In this document: piece after piece, positions 24,587 through 33,076 of the stretch
How the letters are laid out: each line of letters begins with the position of its first letter
How positions within the stretch are numbered: position 1 is the stretch's first letter
Source of the DNA: Flavobacteriaceae bacterium
GTDB lineage: Bacteria; Bacteroidota; Bacteroidia; Flavobacteriales; Flavobacteriaceae
Length of the DNA stretch: 34,264 bases
Assembly (NCBI GenBank): GCA_021647885.1
Contig: JAKITV010000025.1
Location: forward strand, 1 to 34,264
Direction of reading: 5' to 3'
Notes under the pieces: model-generated
The model's input: only the letters and a program-made list of their open reading frames with translations
What the model was told of the DNA's origin: nothing
Database searches by the model: none
Translations under genes and position numbers: made by a program

Positions 24587-25521
24587 AAAACTTAATTCCT
24601 TCATTTATAAGAGTCCCAGTTATATTCTTTATTATTTTTGGAATAATAGAGTATTTAATAGATTCTGGAGAAAAACCAGCATTCATGGAATATCCAATGG
24701 TAATGCTATTTTTAGTATTAGTACTCATCATTTTAATTGCAATAGAAGTTATTGTTGGAGCTTTAGAAAATGTAATGCTAAAAAGCCTAGATGCAGAAGC
24801 TAAAGCACGCTTCTTGGCAGAAAAAGAGAAAAGATTTGAGTTTACATGGTGGAAAAATATATATAAAAAGCTTACAAAAGCTAAACCCATTGAATCTGAA
24901 GACGAAATTATAATCGATCATAATTATGACGGTATTAAAGAACTGGATAATGATCTTCCGCCATGGTGGGTATATGCTTTTTACATTACAATTATTTTTG
25001 CCATAGTGTATTTAGTAAGATATGAAATACTTGATGGCCCAAGCCAAATTGAAGAATATGAAACTGAATTGGCTGAAGCAAAAATAGCAATTGAAGAGTA
25101 CAAAAAAACAGCTAAAGATTTGATAGATGTAAATACAGTTACTTTACTTACTGAAGCATCCGATTTAAGTGCTGGTAAAACCATTTTTGAGCTAAATTGT
25201 GTAGCTTGCCATATGGCTGATGGTGGCGGAGGCATTGGTCCAAATCTTACAGATAAAAACTGGATTCTAGGCGGAGGTATAAAAAATGTGTTTAAAACTG
25301 TGTCTGATGGTGGTCGTGATGGAAAAGGAATGATTGCATGGAAACAGATTTTAAAACCTTCAGAAATAGTACAAGTATCAAGTTACTTACTAACTTTACA
25401 AGGTACAACACCTGCAAATCCAAAAGCAGCCGAAGGCGAAATAATTTGGGTTAAAGAAACTGAAGCGACTATTGAAACAAATACTCAAGAGGTAGATACA
25501 ACTTCGGTTATTGAAAACTAA
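24583..25521 (+). CDS. ccoP: cbb3 oxidase subunit III, single-heme CcoP
   Basis: This 312-residue membrane cytochrome c passes electrons to CcoNO. It has membrane segments at about 7-24 and 33-57, a charged cytoplasmic loop, and the CcoP N-terminal signature YDGIKELDNDLPPWW followed by a further helix (about 128-146). One cytochrome c domain follows, with CVACH (206-210), GGGIGPNLTD and a late Met region (GKGMIAW). Proteobacterial CcoP normally has two heme c sites; only one is present here, with no trace of a second CxxCH. I recall the monoheme form in other Bacteroidota. The C-terminal 35 residues are acidic and probably disordered. A hairpin follows before ccoG. Confidence 0.93.
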   Translation: MKNLIPSFIRVPVIFFIIFGIIEYLIDSGEKPAFMEYPMVMLFLVLVLIILIAIEVIVGALENVMLKSLDAEAKARFLAEKEKRFEFTWWKNIYKKLTKAKPIESEDEIIIDHNYDGIKELDNDLPPWWVYAFYITIIFAIVYLVRYEILDGPSQIEEYETELAEAKIAIEEYKKTAKDLIDVNTVTLLTEASDLSAGKTIFELNCVACHMADGGGGIGPNLTDKNWILGGGIKNVFKTVSDGGRDGKGMIAWKQILKPSEIVQVSSYLLTLQGTTPANPKAAEGEIIWVKETEATIETNTQEVDTTSVIEN

Positions 25522-25537
25522 AAAGCGTCATTTTGAG

Positions 25538-25559
25538 CAATTCCAAAATATCGGAATTG
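25538..25559. repeat. hairpin between ccoP and ccoG
   Basis: CAATTCC and GGAATTG pair over 7 bp across an 8-nt loop. The preceding GTCATTTTGAGC recalls the left arm of the family E repeat at 9088, so it may be a broken copy. Confidence 0.45.
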
Positions 25560-25598
25560 TATCAAAAAACAAGTATTTAATATAATTAACTAATACTC

Positions 25599-27023
25599 TT
25601 GGAAACGCCCAAAAACGAAATTTTCAGAGATTCTATTGGAACAATAGATGACAAAGGTAAACGTGCTTGGGTATTTCCTAAAAAACCCAGTGGAAGGTTT
25701 TATAATTATAGAAAATGGGTGAGCTACGGCTTATTAGCTTTCTTGTTTTCTGCTCCATTTATTAAAATTAATGGAAATCAATTCTTAATGTTTAACGTTC
25801 TTGAAAGACGTTTTAACATTTTTGGTTTTCCCTTTTGGCCACAAGATTTTCATCTTTTTGTTATATCGATGATAATTGGTGTTATATTCATTACACTATT
25901 TACCGTCGCTTTTGGCAGATTGTTTTGTGGTTGGGTTTGTCCACAAACCATTTTTATGGAAATGGTGTTTAGACGCATAGAATATTGGATTGAAGGTGAT
26001 AGAGGGAAACAAATTAGGCTGGACAAACAACCTTGGAATGCCGAAAAAATTAGAAAGAAAGTTTTAAAGCAAATCATTTTTGCATCTATATCCTTTATAA
26101 TAGCCAATATTTTTTTAGCCTATTTAATTAGCGGAGATGAACTAATTAGATATATAATTGATGGTCCTTTAGAGCATGTAAATACACTAATTTCATTAGT
26201 GATTTTTACAGCTGTATTTTATTTTGTGTTTGCTTGGTTTAGAGAACAAGTATGTATTATTGCTTGTCCTTACGGAAGGCTACAAGGTGTGTTATTAGAT
26301 AACAAATCTGTTATTGTTGCCTACGACCATAAACGAGGCGAAGGTGAAAAAGGACGAAAGATAATTAGAAAAAATGAGGACAGGAAAGCTTTAGGTTATG
26401 GAGATTGTATAGATTGTTTTCAATGTGTACATGTTTGCCCAACAGGAATAGATATAAGAAATGGTACACAGTTAGAATGTATAAACTGTACTGCTTGTAT
26501 AGACGAATGTGATATTATCATGGAAAAGGTGAACTTACCAAAAGGATTAATAAAGTACACCAGCGAAGATAATATAGAAAAGAAAACACCATTTAAACTT
26601 ACAGCAAGACTTAAAGGATATATTGCTGTGTTAGCTATTTTAACTGGTCTTTTAACAGGAATGTTATTCTTAAGAAATGATGTTGAAGCCACAATCTTAA
26701 GATTGCCTGGACAATTGTATGAGCACAAGGACAATAATATTATTAGTAACGTTTTTACATACAAATTAGTTAATAAAACAACTAATGACATTAAAAACGT
26801 TAGTTTTAAACTAATATCACATGAAGGAACTATAAAAATAGTATCTACTAAAGATAGTTTTATTGTTAAAAAACAAGATATTACTGAAGGAACTATATTT
26901 ATAGAAATAAACAATTCAGTCTTATCTAAAGATAGAAACACACTAAAAATAGGTGTTTATAGTGGTGATATATTAATAGAAACAACTAAAGCAAATTTTT
27001 TAGGGCCTAGAGGTTATAATTAA
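25599..27023 (+). CDS. ccoG: CcoG (RdxA/FixG) cupric reductase / ferredoxin-like assembly protein
   Basis: This 474-residue inner-membrane iron-sulfur protein belongs to the CcoG/FixG family, which reduces Cu(II) to Cu(I) for cbb3 assembly. It shows several helices (about 42-60, 82-104, 153-175, 195-210, 338-358), Cys110-Gly-Trp-Val-Cys114-Pro, CIIACPYGR, and two 4Fe-4S motifs (CIDCFQCVHVCP and CINCTACIDECD). A C-terminal IgG-like periplasmic domain closes the protein. The start is a TTG at 25599, which gives the family-typical short polar N-terminus ahead of the RDSIGTIDDKGKRAW region. It is 77 bases from ccoP and 95 from ccoH. Hairpins lie in both gaps. Confidence 0.93.
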   Translation: METPKNEIFRDSIGTIDDKGKRAWVFPKKPSGRFYNYRKWVSYGLLAFLFSAPFIKINGNQFLMFNVLERRFNIFGFPFWPQDFHLFVISMIIGVIFITLFTVAFGRLFCGWVCPQTIFMEMVFRRIEYWIEGDRGKQIRLDKQPWNAEKIRKKVLKQIIFASISFIIANIFLAYLISGDELIRYIIDGPLEHVNTLISLVIFTAVFYFVFAWFREQVCIIACPYGRLQGVLLDNKSVIVAYDHKRGEGEKGRKIIRKNEDRKALGYGDCIDCFQCVHVCPTGIDIRNGTQLECINCTACIDECDIIMEKVNLPKGLIKYTSEDNIEKKTPFKLTARLKGYIAVLAILTGLLTGMLFLRNDVEATILRLPGQLYEHKDNNIISNVFTYKLVNKTTNDIKNVSFKLISHEGTIKIVSTKDSFIVKKQDITEGTIFIEINNSVLSKDRNTLKIGVYSGDILIETTKANFLGPRGYN

Positions 27024-27029
27024 TTATGT

Positions 27030-27058
27030 CCTGCAAGGTTTTTTGACACCTTGGTAGG
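27030..27058. repeat. palindromic repeat family C, copy 2
   Basis: CCTGCAAGGT pairs with ACCTTGGTAGG (one bulge). It is a diverged copy of 5979-6005, again just after a stop codon, and shares the following GTAT..GAAAAA. Confidence 0.65.
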
Positions 27059-27094
27059 TATTGAAAAAATAAAAAAGTATTAACTAAAAAAAGA

Positions 27095-27112
27095 TTCCTG
27101 CCTACGCAGGAA
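27095..27112. repeat. palindromic repeat family B, copy 3
   Basis: TTCCTGC and GCAGGAA pair over 7 bp with a CTAC loop. The stem ends six bases before the ccoH start codon, where it could hinder or shape ribosome access. Confidence 0.75.
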
Positions 27113-27118
27113 GTAATT

Positions 27119-27562
27119 ATGAAAATAAATTGGGGAACAGGAATCGTAATAGCGTTTATAATCTTTATAGTTTTTATAATGTACTTCGTGATAAACATGA
27201 ATGCAAACAAAAACATTCATGATTTAGTTACAGAAGAGTATTATAAAGCAGAATTAGAATATCAAAACGATATTGATAAGCTCAATAATGCAAAAACATT
27301 AAACGAAAATATTACTTATAGTAAAACTGACCAAGGCATAGTTATTCAATTTCCAGAAGATTTTGAAGCTAAAAAAATTACAGGAAAAGTGTTCCTATAT
27401 AGACCATCTAACAAACAATTAGATTTTGAAACTCTTATTTCATTATCTAATACATATTTGCTCATACCTGACAATCGTTTGGTAGATGGTCGTTGGAACA
27501 TTAAAATAGATTGGCAATATAATGGAAAATCTTATTTATTTAAAGAAACTTTAGTTTATTAA
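27119..27562 (+). CDS. ccoH: CcoH/FixH family oxidase assembly protein
   Basis: This 147-residue protein has one N-terminal membrane helix (about 6-27, GTGIVIAFIIFIVFIMYFVI) and a periplasmic beta-rich domain. The stretch DLVTEEYYKAELEYQNDID right after the helix is characteristic of Bacteroidota FixH proteins, and the C-terminal part (DGRWNIKIDWQYNGKSYLF) fits too. CcoH/FixH stays with the oxidase and is needed for its assembly. The next gene begins two bases after the stop, so they are cotranslated. Confidence 0.9.
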   Translation: MKINWGTGIVIAFIIFIVFIMYFVINMNANKNIHDLVTEEYYKAELEYQNDIDKLNNAKTLNENITYSKTDQGIVIQFPEDFEAKKITGKVFLYRPSNKQLDFETLISLSNTYLLIPDNRLVDGRWNIKIDWQYNGKSYLFKETLVY

Positions 27563-27564
27563 TC

Positions 27565-28272
27565 ATGTTAATCTCTGCATTTGTTTTAGGTTTATTAGGA
27601 AGCTTTCACTGTGTAGGCATGTGTGGGCCCATTGCTTTTATGCTTCCTGTAGATCGAACAAATACTGTTAAAAAGGTTACTCAAATTACAATCTACCATA
27701 TTGGGCGACTTATTTCGTATAGTATTATTGGACTTGTTTTTGGGTTAGTAGGGAAAAGTCTTTATATTTTTGGTTTTCAACAGCAATTATCTATAGTTAT
27801 TGGTATTTTAATGATTATTGTGGTTTTAATTCCACATAAAACTTTTAACAATTATAATTTCTCAAAACCAGTTTTTAAAATTATTTCTAAATTAAAAAGC
27901 TCTCTTGGTAAAGCCCTTAAAAAAAAAACACCTGACACCTTTCTTACTATTGGTTTCTTAAATGGGTTTTTACCTTGTGGTTTAGTTTATATGGCGCTGT
28001 TTGCTGCAATTGCAACAGGAAGCACTTTACAAGGAAGCCTTTATATGCTAATTTTTGGATTAGGAACAATACCACTTATGACCACTGCTATTTATTTTAG
28101 TACTTTTTTAAAAGGTTCGGTTCGACAAAAAATTCAAAAAGTTATTCCAGTGTTTGTAATCCTAATTGGTGTTCTTTTTATTTTGCGAGGTCTTGGATTA
28201 GGTATTCCTTACATCTCTCCTGCTCCTATACATGACATTACTAATTCTGCAATAGATTGTGTAACACCTTAA
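27565..28272 (+). CDS. SafE/TauE-type membrane protein, cbb3-associated
   Basis: This 235-residue inner-membrane protein has about six helices and the motifs GSFHCVGMCGP (about 12-22) and GFLPCGLVY (about 133-141), whose cysteines and histidine could bind a metal. It is usually annotated as a sulfite exporter TauE/SafE family or urease-accessory-like protein. In Bacteroidota it commonly follows ccoG and ccoH and is thought to take part in copper delivery for cbb3 oxidase. That role is inferred from position here. It closes the oxidase island; no clear terminator follows, only AT-rich sequence. Confidence 0.85.
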   Translation: MLISAFVLGLLGSFHCVGMCGPIAFMLPVDRTNTVKKVTQITIYHIGRLISYSIIGLVFGLVGKSLYIFGFQQQLSIVIGILMIIVVLIPHKTFNNYNFSKPVFKIISKLKSSLGKALKKKTPDTFLTIGFLNGFLPCGLVYMALFAAIATGSTLQGSLYMLIFGLGTIPLMTTAIYFSTFLKGSVRQKIQKVIPVFVILIGVLFILRGLGLGIPYISPAPIHDITNSAIDCVTP

Positions 28273-28342
28273 TATCTATTTTAACATATCTTTTAAATTA
28301 TAAATTTTGAATAATTTTTATATTTTTTATATTTTTTATACT

Positions 28343-28356
28343 TTAGCTTAAGCTAA
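28343..28356. promoter_or_regulatory. 14-bp perfect palindrome upstream of the sigma54 activator
   Basis: TTAGCTTAAGCTAA reads the same on both strands. It lies about 100 bases before the start codon, right after a T-rich run with repeated TATTTTTT units. It may be an operator, possibly for the activator's own Fis-type domain; no second copy was found nearby. Confidence 0.4.
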
Positions 28357-28454
28357 TCCTATAATAAAACAGGAAACACATATAAAAGGTAATAAGAACC
28401 AAAGTAGATATTATAAACTCTTTTGATATTATTTTACTATAATTTATACTATAA

Positions 28455-30644
28455 ATGGAGAGAATAGTAAAGAATAGTCAGTTTTACAAAAATTTAGTTA
28501 CTGATAGTTTTAATGAAATATATACATTTGATGCAGTATCATATAAATTTATCTTCCTAAATACATCTGCACTGAATAATCTTGGGTACACAATGGAGGA
28601 AATGATTGAACTTACTCCTATAAATATTAAACCAGATCATGATATTAATTCTTTTGAAAAGTTAATCTTGCCCCTTAGAAATAAGAAAAAAACAAAAATT
28701 CAATTTTACACAAATCATAAAAGGAAGAACGGAACGTTTTATCCTGTTGAAGTTCATTTACAATTAAACTCTAAAGGGAAAAATCAATATTTTTCAGCTT
28801 TTATTATAGACATTACAGAACGTAAACTAGCTGAAAATAATTTAAAAATGAGCGAAGCAAAGTTTAAAGATCTTTTTGAAAAATCAGATGATGCACTTTT
28901 AATCATTAAAAACAACATTTTTGTTGATTGTAATATTGCCACAAGTAAAATGCTAGGTTATGCATCAAAAAATGAGTTTATAAATGTTCACCCTTCTAAA
29001 TTATCACCAAAAATACAACCTGATGGTAAAGAATCATTTAAAAAATCTGAAGAAACGATGAGCATAGCCTTTAAAAAAGGTTCACATAGATTTGAATGGA
29101 TGCATACAAAAAAAAGTGGAGAAGATTTTCCTGTTGAAGTTTTACTCACAACAATTCATAATGAGCAAAATAATAAAGTGATTTATTGTGTATGGCGCGA
29201 TATTACTGAACGCAAATTTCAAGAAATAGAACTAAAGAAAAGCGAAAAATCTTTATTAGAAGCACAAAGAATAGCAAAAATTGGCAGTTATAATCTAGAT
29301 TTAAAAACAAATGTGGTTGAAACTTCAGCTGTTTTCAATGAAATTGTTGGGATTGATTCAAACTGTGTATTAACATTTGCTCTTTGGAGAACAATTACTC
29401 ATCCCGAAGACATACCTACAAATCAAAAAGCATTAGAAAAGTGTTTAAAAACTGGAGAAAAGTTTGATTTAGAATATAGAATTTTAACAAAGAACACTCA
29501 GGAATTGAAATGGATACATGGATTAGGAGAAGTTATTTATAAAAATGGGAAGCCCACAAATTTTTTTGGCACTATACAAGATATAACTCAAAAAAAAATA
29601 ACTGAAATTGATTTACAAAAAGCCTACTCCGAAGTAGAACGGTTGAAAAATCAATTACTAGAAGAAAATATTTCTTTAAAAGATGAGATTGCCCTATCTT
29701 TTAATTATGAGGATATGGTGTACTCTAGCTTAGAGTTTAGTGAGGTTTTAACGCAAGTAGAGCAAGTGTCTAAAACTGATGCAACTGTACTTATACTAGG
29801 TGAAACTGGAACTGGAAAAGAGCTTATAGCCAAAGCAATCCATAATATTAGTGACCGCAAGGACAAACCATTAATACGTGTAAATTGTGCAGCCATACCT
29901 ACTGAACTTATTGAAAGTGAGTTGTTTGGACATATAAAAGGCTCGTTTACAGGTGCCATTAATAATAGAATAGGTAAATTTGAGTTAGCTAATAAAGGCA
30001 CATTATTTTTAGATGAAATAGGAGAAATGCCTTTAGCATTGCAACCCAAACTATTAAGAGCCATACAAGAAGGTGAAATTGAGCCTATTGGTAGTTCGAA
30101 GATTCGTAAACTTAATGTAAGAATTATTGCAGCTACTAATAAGGACTTAAAAAAAGAAGCCGAAGAAAAACGGTTTAGAGAAGATCTGTACTTTAGACTC
30201 AACGTATTTCCAATAACCATACCTCCACTTAGAGAACGTATTGAAGACATCCCAACTTTAATCGATTATTTTGTTAAAAAATATTGCAAAAAATATGGAA
30301 AAGAAATAAAGTATATTTCAGAAGCTACCGCAAAACAAATGAAATCTTATAACTGGCCAGGAAATGTCAGGGAATTGGAAAACTTAATTGAACGTGCTGT
30401 TATCATTTCTAATGAAGATTATTTAATAATTAATGAATTTAATAATAATCAAATAAAAAAAACTATAATTAAGCATAATACCGTTGAACTAGAAGAAATA
30501 CAGCACAATCATATTATCAAAATTCTTGAAGAATCCCAATGGAAAATTGAAGGCAAAAAAGGTGCCGCAGTAAAATTAAATATTAAACCCAGTACATTAC
30601 GAGACCGAATGAAGAAATTAGGAATAACAAGACCTAAGAAATAG
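28455..30644 (+). CDS. PAS-PAS-PAS sigma54-dependent transcriptional activator
   Basis: This 729-residue regulator has three PAS domains (about 10-125, 135-250 and 265-380), each ending in a D-I-T-x-x-K/R type turn, then a coiled-coil linker (ERLKNQLLEENISLKDEI). The AAA+ domain (about 420-650) carries Walker A GETGTGKE (449-456), the sigma54-contact loop GSFTGA (496-501, Ser in place of the usual Ala) and Walker B with Asp520-Glu521. A Fis-type helix-turn-helix ends it (about 680-725, LNIKPSTLRDRMKKLGI). It lacks a receiver domain, so control is presumably by PAS ligands. It would drive RpoN promoters; a possible one is just downstream. A terminator follows the gene. Confidence 0.93.
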   Translation: MERIVKNSQFYKNLVTDSFNEIYTFDAVSYKFIFLNTSALNNLGYTMEEMIELTPINIKPDHDINSFEKLILPLRNKKKTKIQFYTNHKRKNGTFYPVEVHLQLNSKGKNQYFSAFIIDITERKLAENNLKMSEAKFKDLFEKSDDALLIIKNNIFVDCNIATSKMLGYASKNEFINVHPSKLSPKIQPDGKESFKKSEETMSIAFKKGSHRFEWMHTKKSGEDFPVEVLLTTIHNEQNNKVIYCVWRDITERKFQEIELKKSEKSLLEAQRIAKIGSYNLDLKTNVVETSAVFNEIVGIDSNCVLTFALWRTITHPEDIPTNQKALEKCLKTGEKFDLEYRILTKNTQELKWIHGLGEVIYKNGKPTNFFGTIQDITQKKITEIDLQKAYSEVERLKNQLLEENISLKDEIALSFNYEDMVYSSLEFSEVLTQVEQVSKTDATVLILGETGTGKELIAKAIHNISDRKDKPLIRVNCAAIPTELIESELFGHIKGSFTGAINNRIGKFELANKGTLFLDEIGEMPLALQPKLLRAIQEGEIEPIGSSKIRKLNVRIIAATNKDLKKEAEEKRFREDLYFRLNVFPITIPPLRERIEDIPTLIDYFVKKYCKKYGKEIKYISEATAKQMKSYNWPGNVRELENLIERAVIISNEDYLIINEFNNNQIKKTIIKHNTVELEEIQHNHIIKILEESQWKIEGKKGAAVKLNIKPSTLRDRMKKLGITRPKK

Positions 30645-30686
30645 CCACGTTATTTCGTGAGTTGCCGATGCAAATATTTTTAATAT

Positions 30687-30710
30687 CACGGTATTCCGTG
30701 TTATTTTTTT
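30687..30710 (+). terminator. intrinsic terminator of the sigma54 activator gene
   Basis: CACGG and CCGTG pair around a TATT loop, followed by TTATTTTTTT. The stem is short (5 bp) but GC-rich with a good T-tract, 43 bases after the stop codon. Confidence 0.7.
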
Positions 30711-30775
30711 ATAAATAATTCTACCCAAATAGTTATATATCTGACCTTTAATATATTAACCGTTATATCCCTTCT

Positions 30776-30791
30776 TTGGCACAACTGTTGT
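30776..30791 (+). promoter_or_regulatory. sigma54-like -24/-12 element (one base off)
   Basis: TTGGCAC, five bases, then TTGT give GG-N10-GT in place of GG-N10-GC. The -24 half is perfect; the -12 half has one wrong base. It lies between the sigma54 activator and the histidine kinase, about 130 bases before the kinase start. Confidence 0.35.
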
Positions 30792-30889
30792 CTATTGTTA
30801 TTGCAAAGCTTTAATGTTTATAAGTTCTGACTGCTTTGTTACTATTAAATAATTTTAAAATTAGCAAAAGTATAATATAAGTATGTATA

Positions 30890-30897
30890 TATTTTTG
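30890..30897 (+). promoter_or_regulatory. TAnnTTTG -7 box of the histidine kinase operon
   Basis: TATTTTTG is an exact -7 match, 22 bases before the GTG start. It is a housekeeping-type promoter that would work without the sigma54 element upstream. Confidence 0.6.
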
Positions 30898-30919
30898 CAA
30901 TATAAACTCAAAACTTAAT

Positions 30920-32386
30920 GTGGAAATAAGTTCTAAATCCATATGGTATGATAATCAAGAAGATCAACTCATAAAATCGTTGAACAAATCTTCTATGGTG
31001 TCAATAACCGACCCAAAAGGGATTATTATATATGTAAATGACGCTTTTTGCAAAGAATCTGGTTATGATGAGCAAGAATTATTGGGACAAAATCACCGAA
31101 TCTTAAAATCTGGTAAGCAACCTGATGGTTTGTTTAAAGGCTTATGGAAAGCTATTAGCTCTAAAAAAGTTTGGGCAGGAGAAATGTGCAACAAGAGAAA
31201 AGATGGTAGTTTTTATTGGCATAAAGCTACTATTGTACCATTTACAGACAATGATGGCAATATTGAAAAATACGTAGCCATACGTTTTAACATAACAAAA
31301 AACAAAGAAAATATTGAGCACTTAAAAATAGCTGAAAAGAAATTTAAACTATTTTTTGACGCAGCTCCTAATGCTTATTTCATTAGTGATAAGGACGGTT
31401 TAATTAAAAACTGCAATATTGCTGCCCAGAAAATGTCTGGTTATTCAAAAAAACAACTTATTAACAAATATATAGGCAATTCAATTTTATTGTCTAAAAC
31501 AGATCGAACATTTTTTATTAATTCTTTAAAAATTCTATCAAAAACACCTCAAAAACATGAATTTGAAATCGCTACAAAACAAGGTAAAAAAATAATTATA
31601 GAAATAATTTCTCATCAAGTTGTTATTGATGGCGAAAACGTAGTACTACATATTGCTCATGACATTACCAAACTTAAAACAACCAGTAATAAACTAAAAG
31701 AAAAAACTAAAGAGCTAGAAATGTTTTTGTATCGCTCAAGTCATGATTTGAAAAGCCCTTATACCTCTTTAGAAGGATTAGTAACACTAATGAAGCATGA
31801 AACTCTTGAAGACAGTACCAAAGAGCTTCTAGAGATGTTTGAACAAACATTAAATATTGGGAAAATACTGGTAGAAAACTTAGAGACTGCTTCGAAAACT
31901 TTAAACAAGTCGATTGAATACAAGACCATAGATTTTAATACACTAATAAAACAAATTTTTAATTCACTTAAGCATATAAATGGGTTCAATGACATTAGTT
32001 TTAATATAAACATTCCAAAAGAATTAAAAATTTATTCAAATCCTGAAATGCTAAACTCAATTTTGCAATCAGTATTGCAAAACGCTATTAAATATAGAAG
32101 ACCTAATACTACAACGCATACCCCTTTTATAATATTAAATGCATTAAAAACTAAAGAAGGTATAAAAATTACCATTAAAGATAATGGTATGGGCATAAAA
32201 AAAGAAGAGACTGATAAAATATTTGATCTGTATTATAGAAGCAACCATACAGTAGATGGAACTGGTTTAGGATTGTACATTACTAAAAATGCTGTTGAAA
32301 AACTAAATGGCAACATTACTGCTACAAGTATTATCAATAAAGAAACACAATTTAACATCCTATTGCCAAATCTATATAGTGCATGA
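30920..32386 (+). CDS. PAS-PAS sensor histidine kinase
   Basis: This 488-residue kinase lacks membrane helices, so it is cytoplasmic. PAS1 (about 20-130) has the NHRILKSGKQPDGLF and WAGEMCNKRKDGSFYWHKAT stretches common in redox- or oxygen-sensing and chemotaxis-related PAS domains. PAS2 spans about 140-255. The phosphoacceptor is His275 in SSHDLKSP, and the ATPase domain has an N-box (LQNAIKYRR), G1 (DNGMGIKK) and G2 (GTGLGLYIT). The start is a GTG at 30920; the next in-frame ATG would cut into PAS1, and the -7 box is well placed for the GTG. It overlaps the response-regulator gene by four bases (ATGA). Confidence 0.9.
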   Translation: MEISSKSIWYDNQEDQLIKSLNKSSMVSITDPKGIIIYVNDAFCKESGYDEQELLGQNHRILKSGKQPDGLFKGLWKAISSKKVWAGEMCNKRKDGSFYWHKATIVPFTDNDGNIEKYVAIRFNITKNKENIEHLKIAEKKFKLFFDAAPNAYFISDKDGLIKNCNIAAQKMSGYSKKQLINKYIGNSILLSKTDRTFFINSLKILSKTPQKHEFEIATKQGKKIIIEIISHQVVIDGENVVLHIAHDITKLKTTSNKLKEKTKELEMFLYRSSHDLKSPYTSLEGLVTLMKHETLEDSTKELLEMFEQTLNIGKILVENLETASKTLNKSIEYKTIDFNTLIKQIFNSLKHINGFNDISFNINIPKELKIYSNPEMLNSILQSVLQNAIKYRRPNTTTHTPFIILNALKTKEGIKITIKDNGMGIKKEETDKIFDLYYRSNHTVDGTGLGLYITKNAVEKLNGNITATSIINKETQFNILLPNLYSA

Positions 32387-32811
32387 GAAAAATAAATAAC
32401 ATAGTGCTTATAGACGATAATAAAGTTGATGGCTTTGTCAATCAAAAAATTATTTCCCTTGTTAATAGCAACGTTATTACAAAACTGTTTAATAGTAGTG
32501 TTTCTGCCTTTGAATATTTTAACACAAACCCTAAAGATTCAAAAACGCACCCTGTTATGCTCACTGATTTAATATTGTTGGATATTAACATGCCAGTAAT
32601 GAATGGGTTTGAGTTTTTAAATAAATTGAGTAAAATAAAACCCTTTTTAAGAAACCCTTTTGATGTGTATTTTTTATCATCATCCGATAATGAAGAGGAT
32701 ATAACTGAAGCTCTAAATATTAAATTTTGTTCGGGCTATTTAGTAAAGCCTTTAACAAAAGAAAAAATAAAAGACCTTTTAATATCAAAAAAACTAAATA
32801 TTAATTCTTAA
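32383..32811 (+). CDS. single-domain response regulator
   Basis: This 142-residue protein is a receiver domain without an output domain. Visible are the acidic pair in LIDDNKVDG (about 9-17), phospho-acceptor Asp67 in LLDINMPVMNG, a Ser/Thr-type switch in FLSSSDNEEDI, and Lys122 in LVKPLTKEK. It overlaps the kinase gene and is its obvious partner. With no DNA-binding part, it must pass the signal by protein contact or phosphorelay. The family is common in Bacteroidota next to PAS kinases. Confidence 0.93.
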   Translation: MRKINNIVLIDDNKVDGFVNQKIISLVNSNVITKLFNSSVSAFEYFNTNPKDSKTHPVMLTDLILLDINMPVMNGFEFLNKLSKIKPFLRNPFDVYFLSSSDNEEDITEALNIKFCSGYLVKPLTKEKIKDLLISKKLNINS

Positions 32812-32843
32812 ATAATATAGAATATTAAAACTTTGAATTACAA

Positions 32844-32999
32844 TTACCTAGACATAATAATCCAATTACTAAGAAGTGTTAATAGCACTAGCATTGTTAT
32901 TAAAGTAGGCATTAGAACCGCAACAAACCCTAATGCCTCAACAATGTTATAAAAACAGATAATTATGCATAGATAGAAGGCAGTAAATAAAAATATTGA
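32844..32999 (-). pseudogene. possible remnant of a small membrane protein
   Basis: Between two stops, 51 codons encode a strikingly hydrophobic, protein-like sequence (FLFTAFYLCIIICFYNIVEA, then VAVLMPTLITMLVLLTLL, ending NWIIMSR), fit for two membrane helices. No ATG, GTG or TTG lies near the front; the first ATG is codon 30. It may be the 3' part of a broken gene or chance in AT-rich DNA. No family is recognised. Confidence 0.25.
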
Positions 33000-33076
33000 T
33001 TAATAGTAACATCTTTTTCATTTAATATGGATTAATAGCAATTGACACAGAATACAATCCGAAAGATGTTTAAGCC

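Noticed and set aside
26420..26941. 173-residue minus-strand open frame
   Set aside because: It is a shadow of ccoG; the iron-sulfur motifs on the plus strand are decisive.
29705..30250. 181-residue minus-strand open frame
   Set aside because: It is a shadow of the AAA+ domain of the sigma54 activator, with low-complexity Ser/Leu composition and no independent signals.
30748..30759. TTAATATATTAA palindrome as an activator site
   Set aside because: It is composed only of A and T in very AT-rich DNA, so chance is likely.
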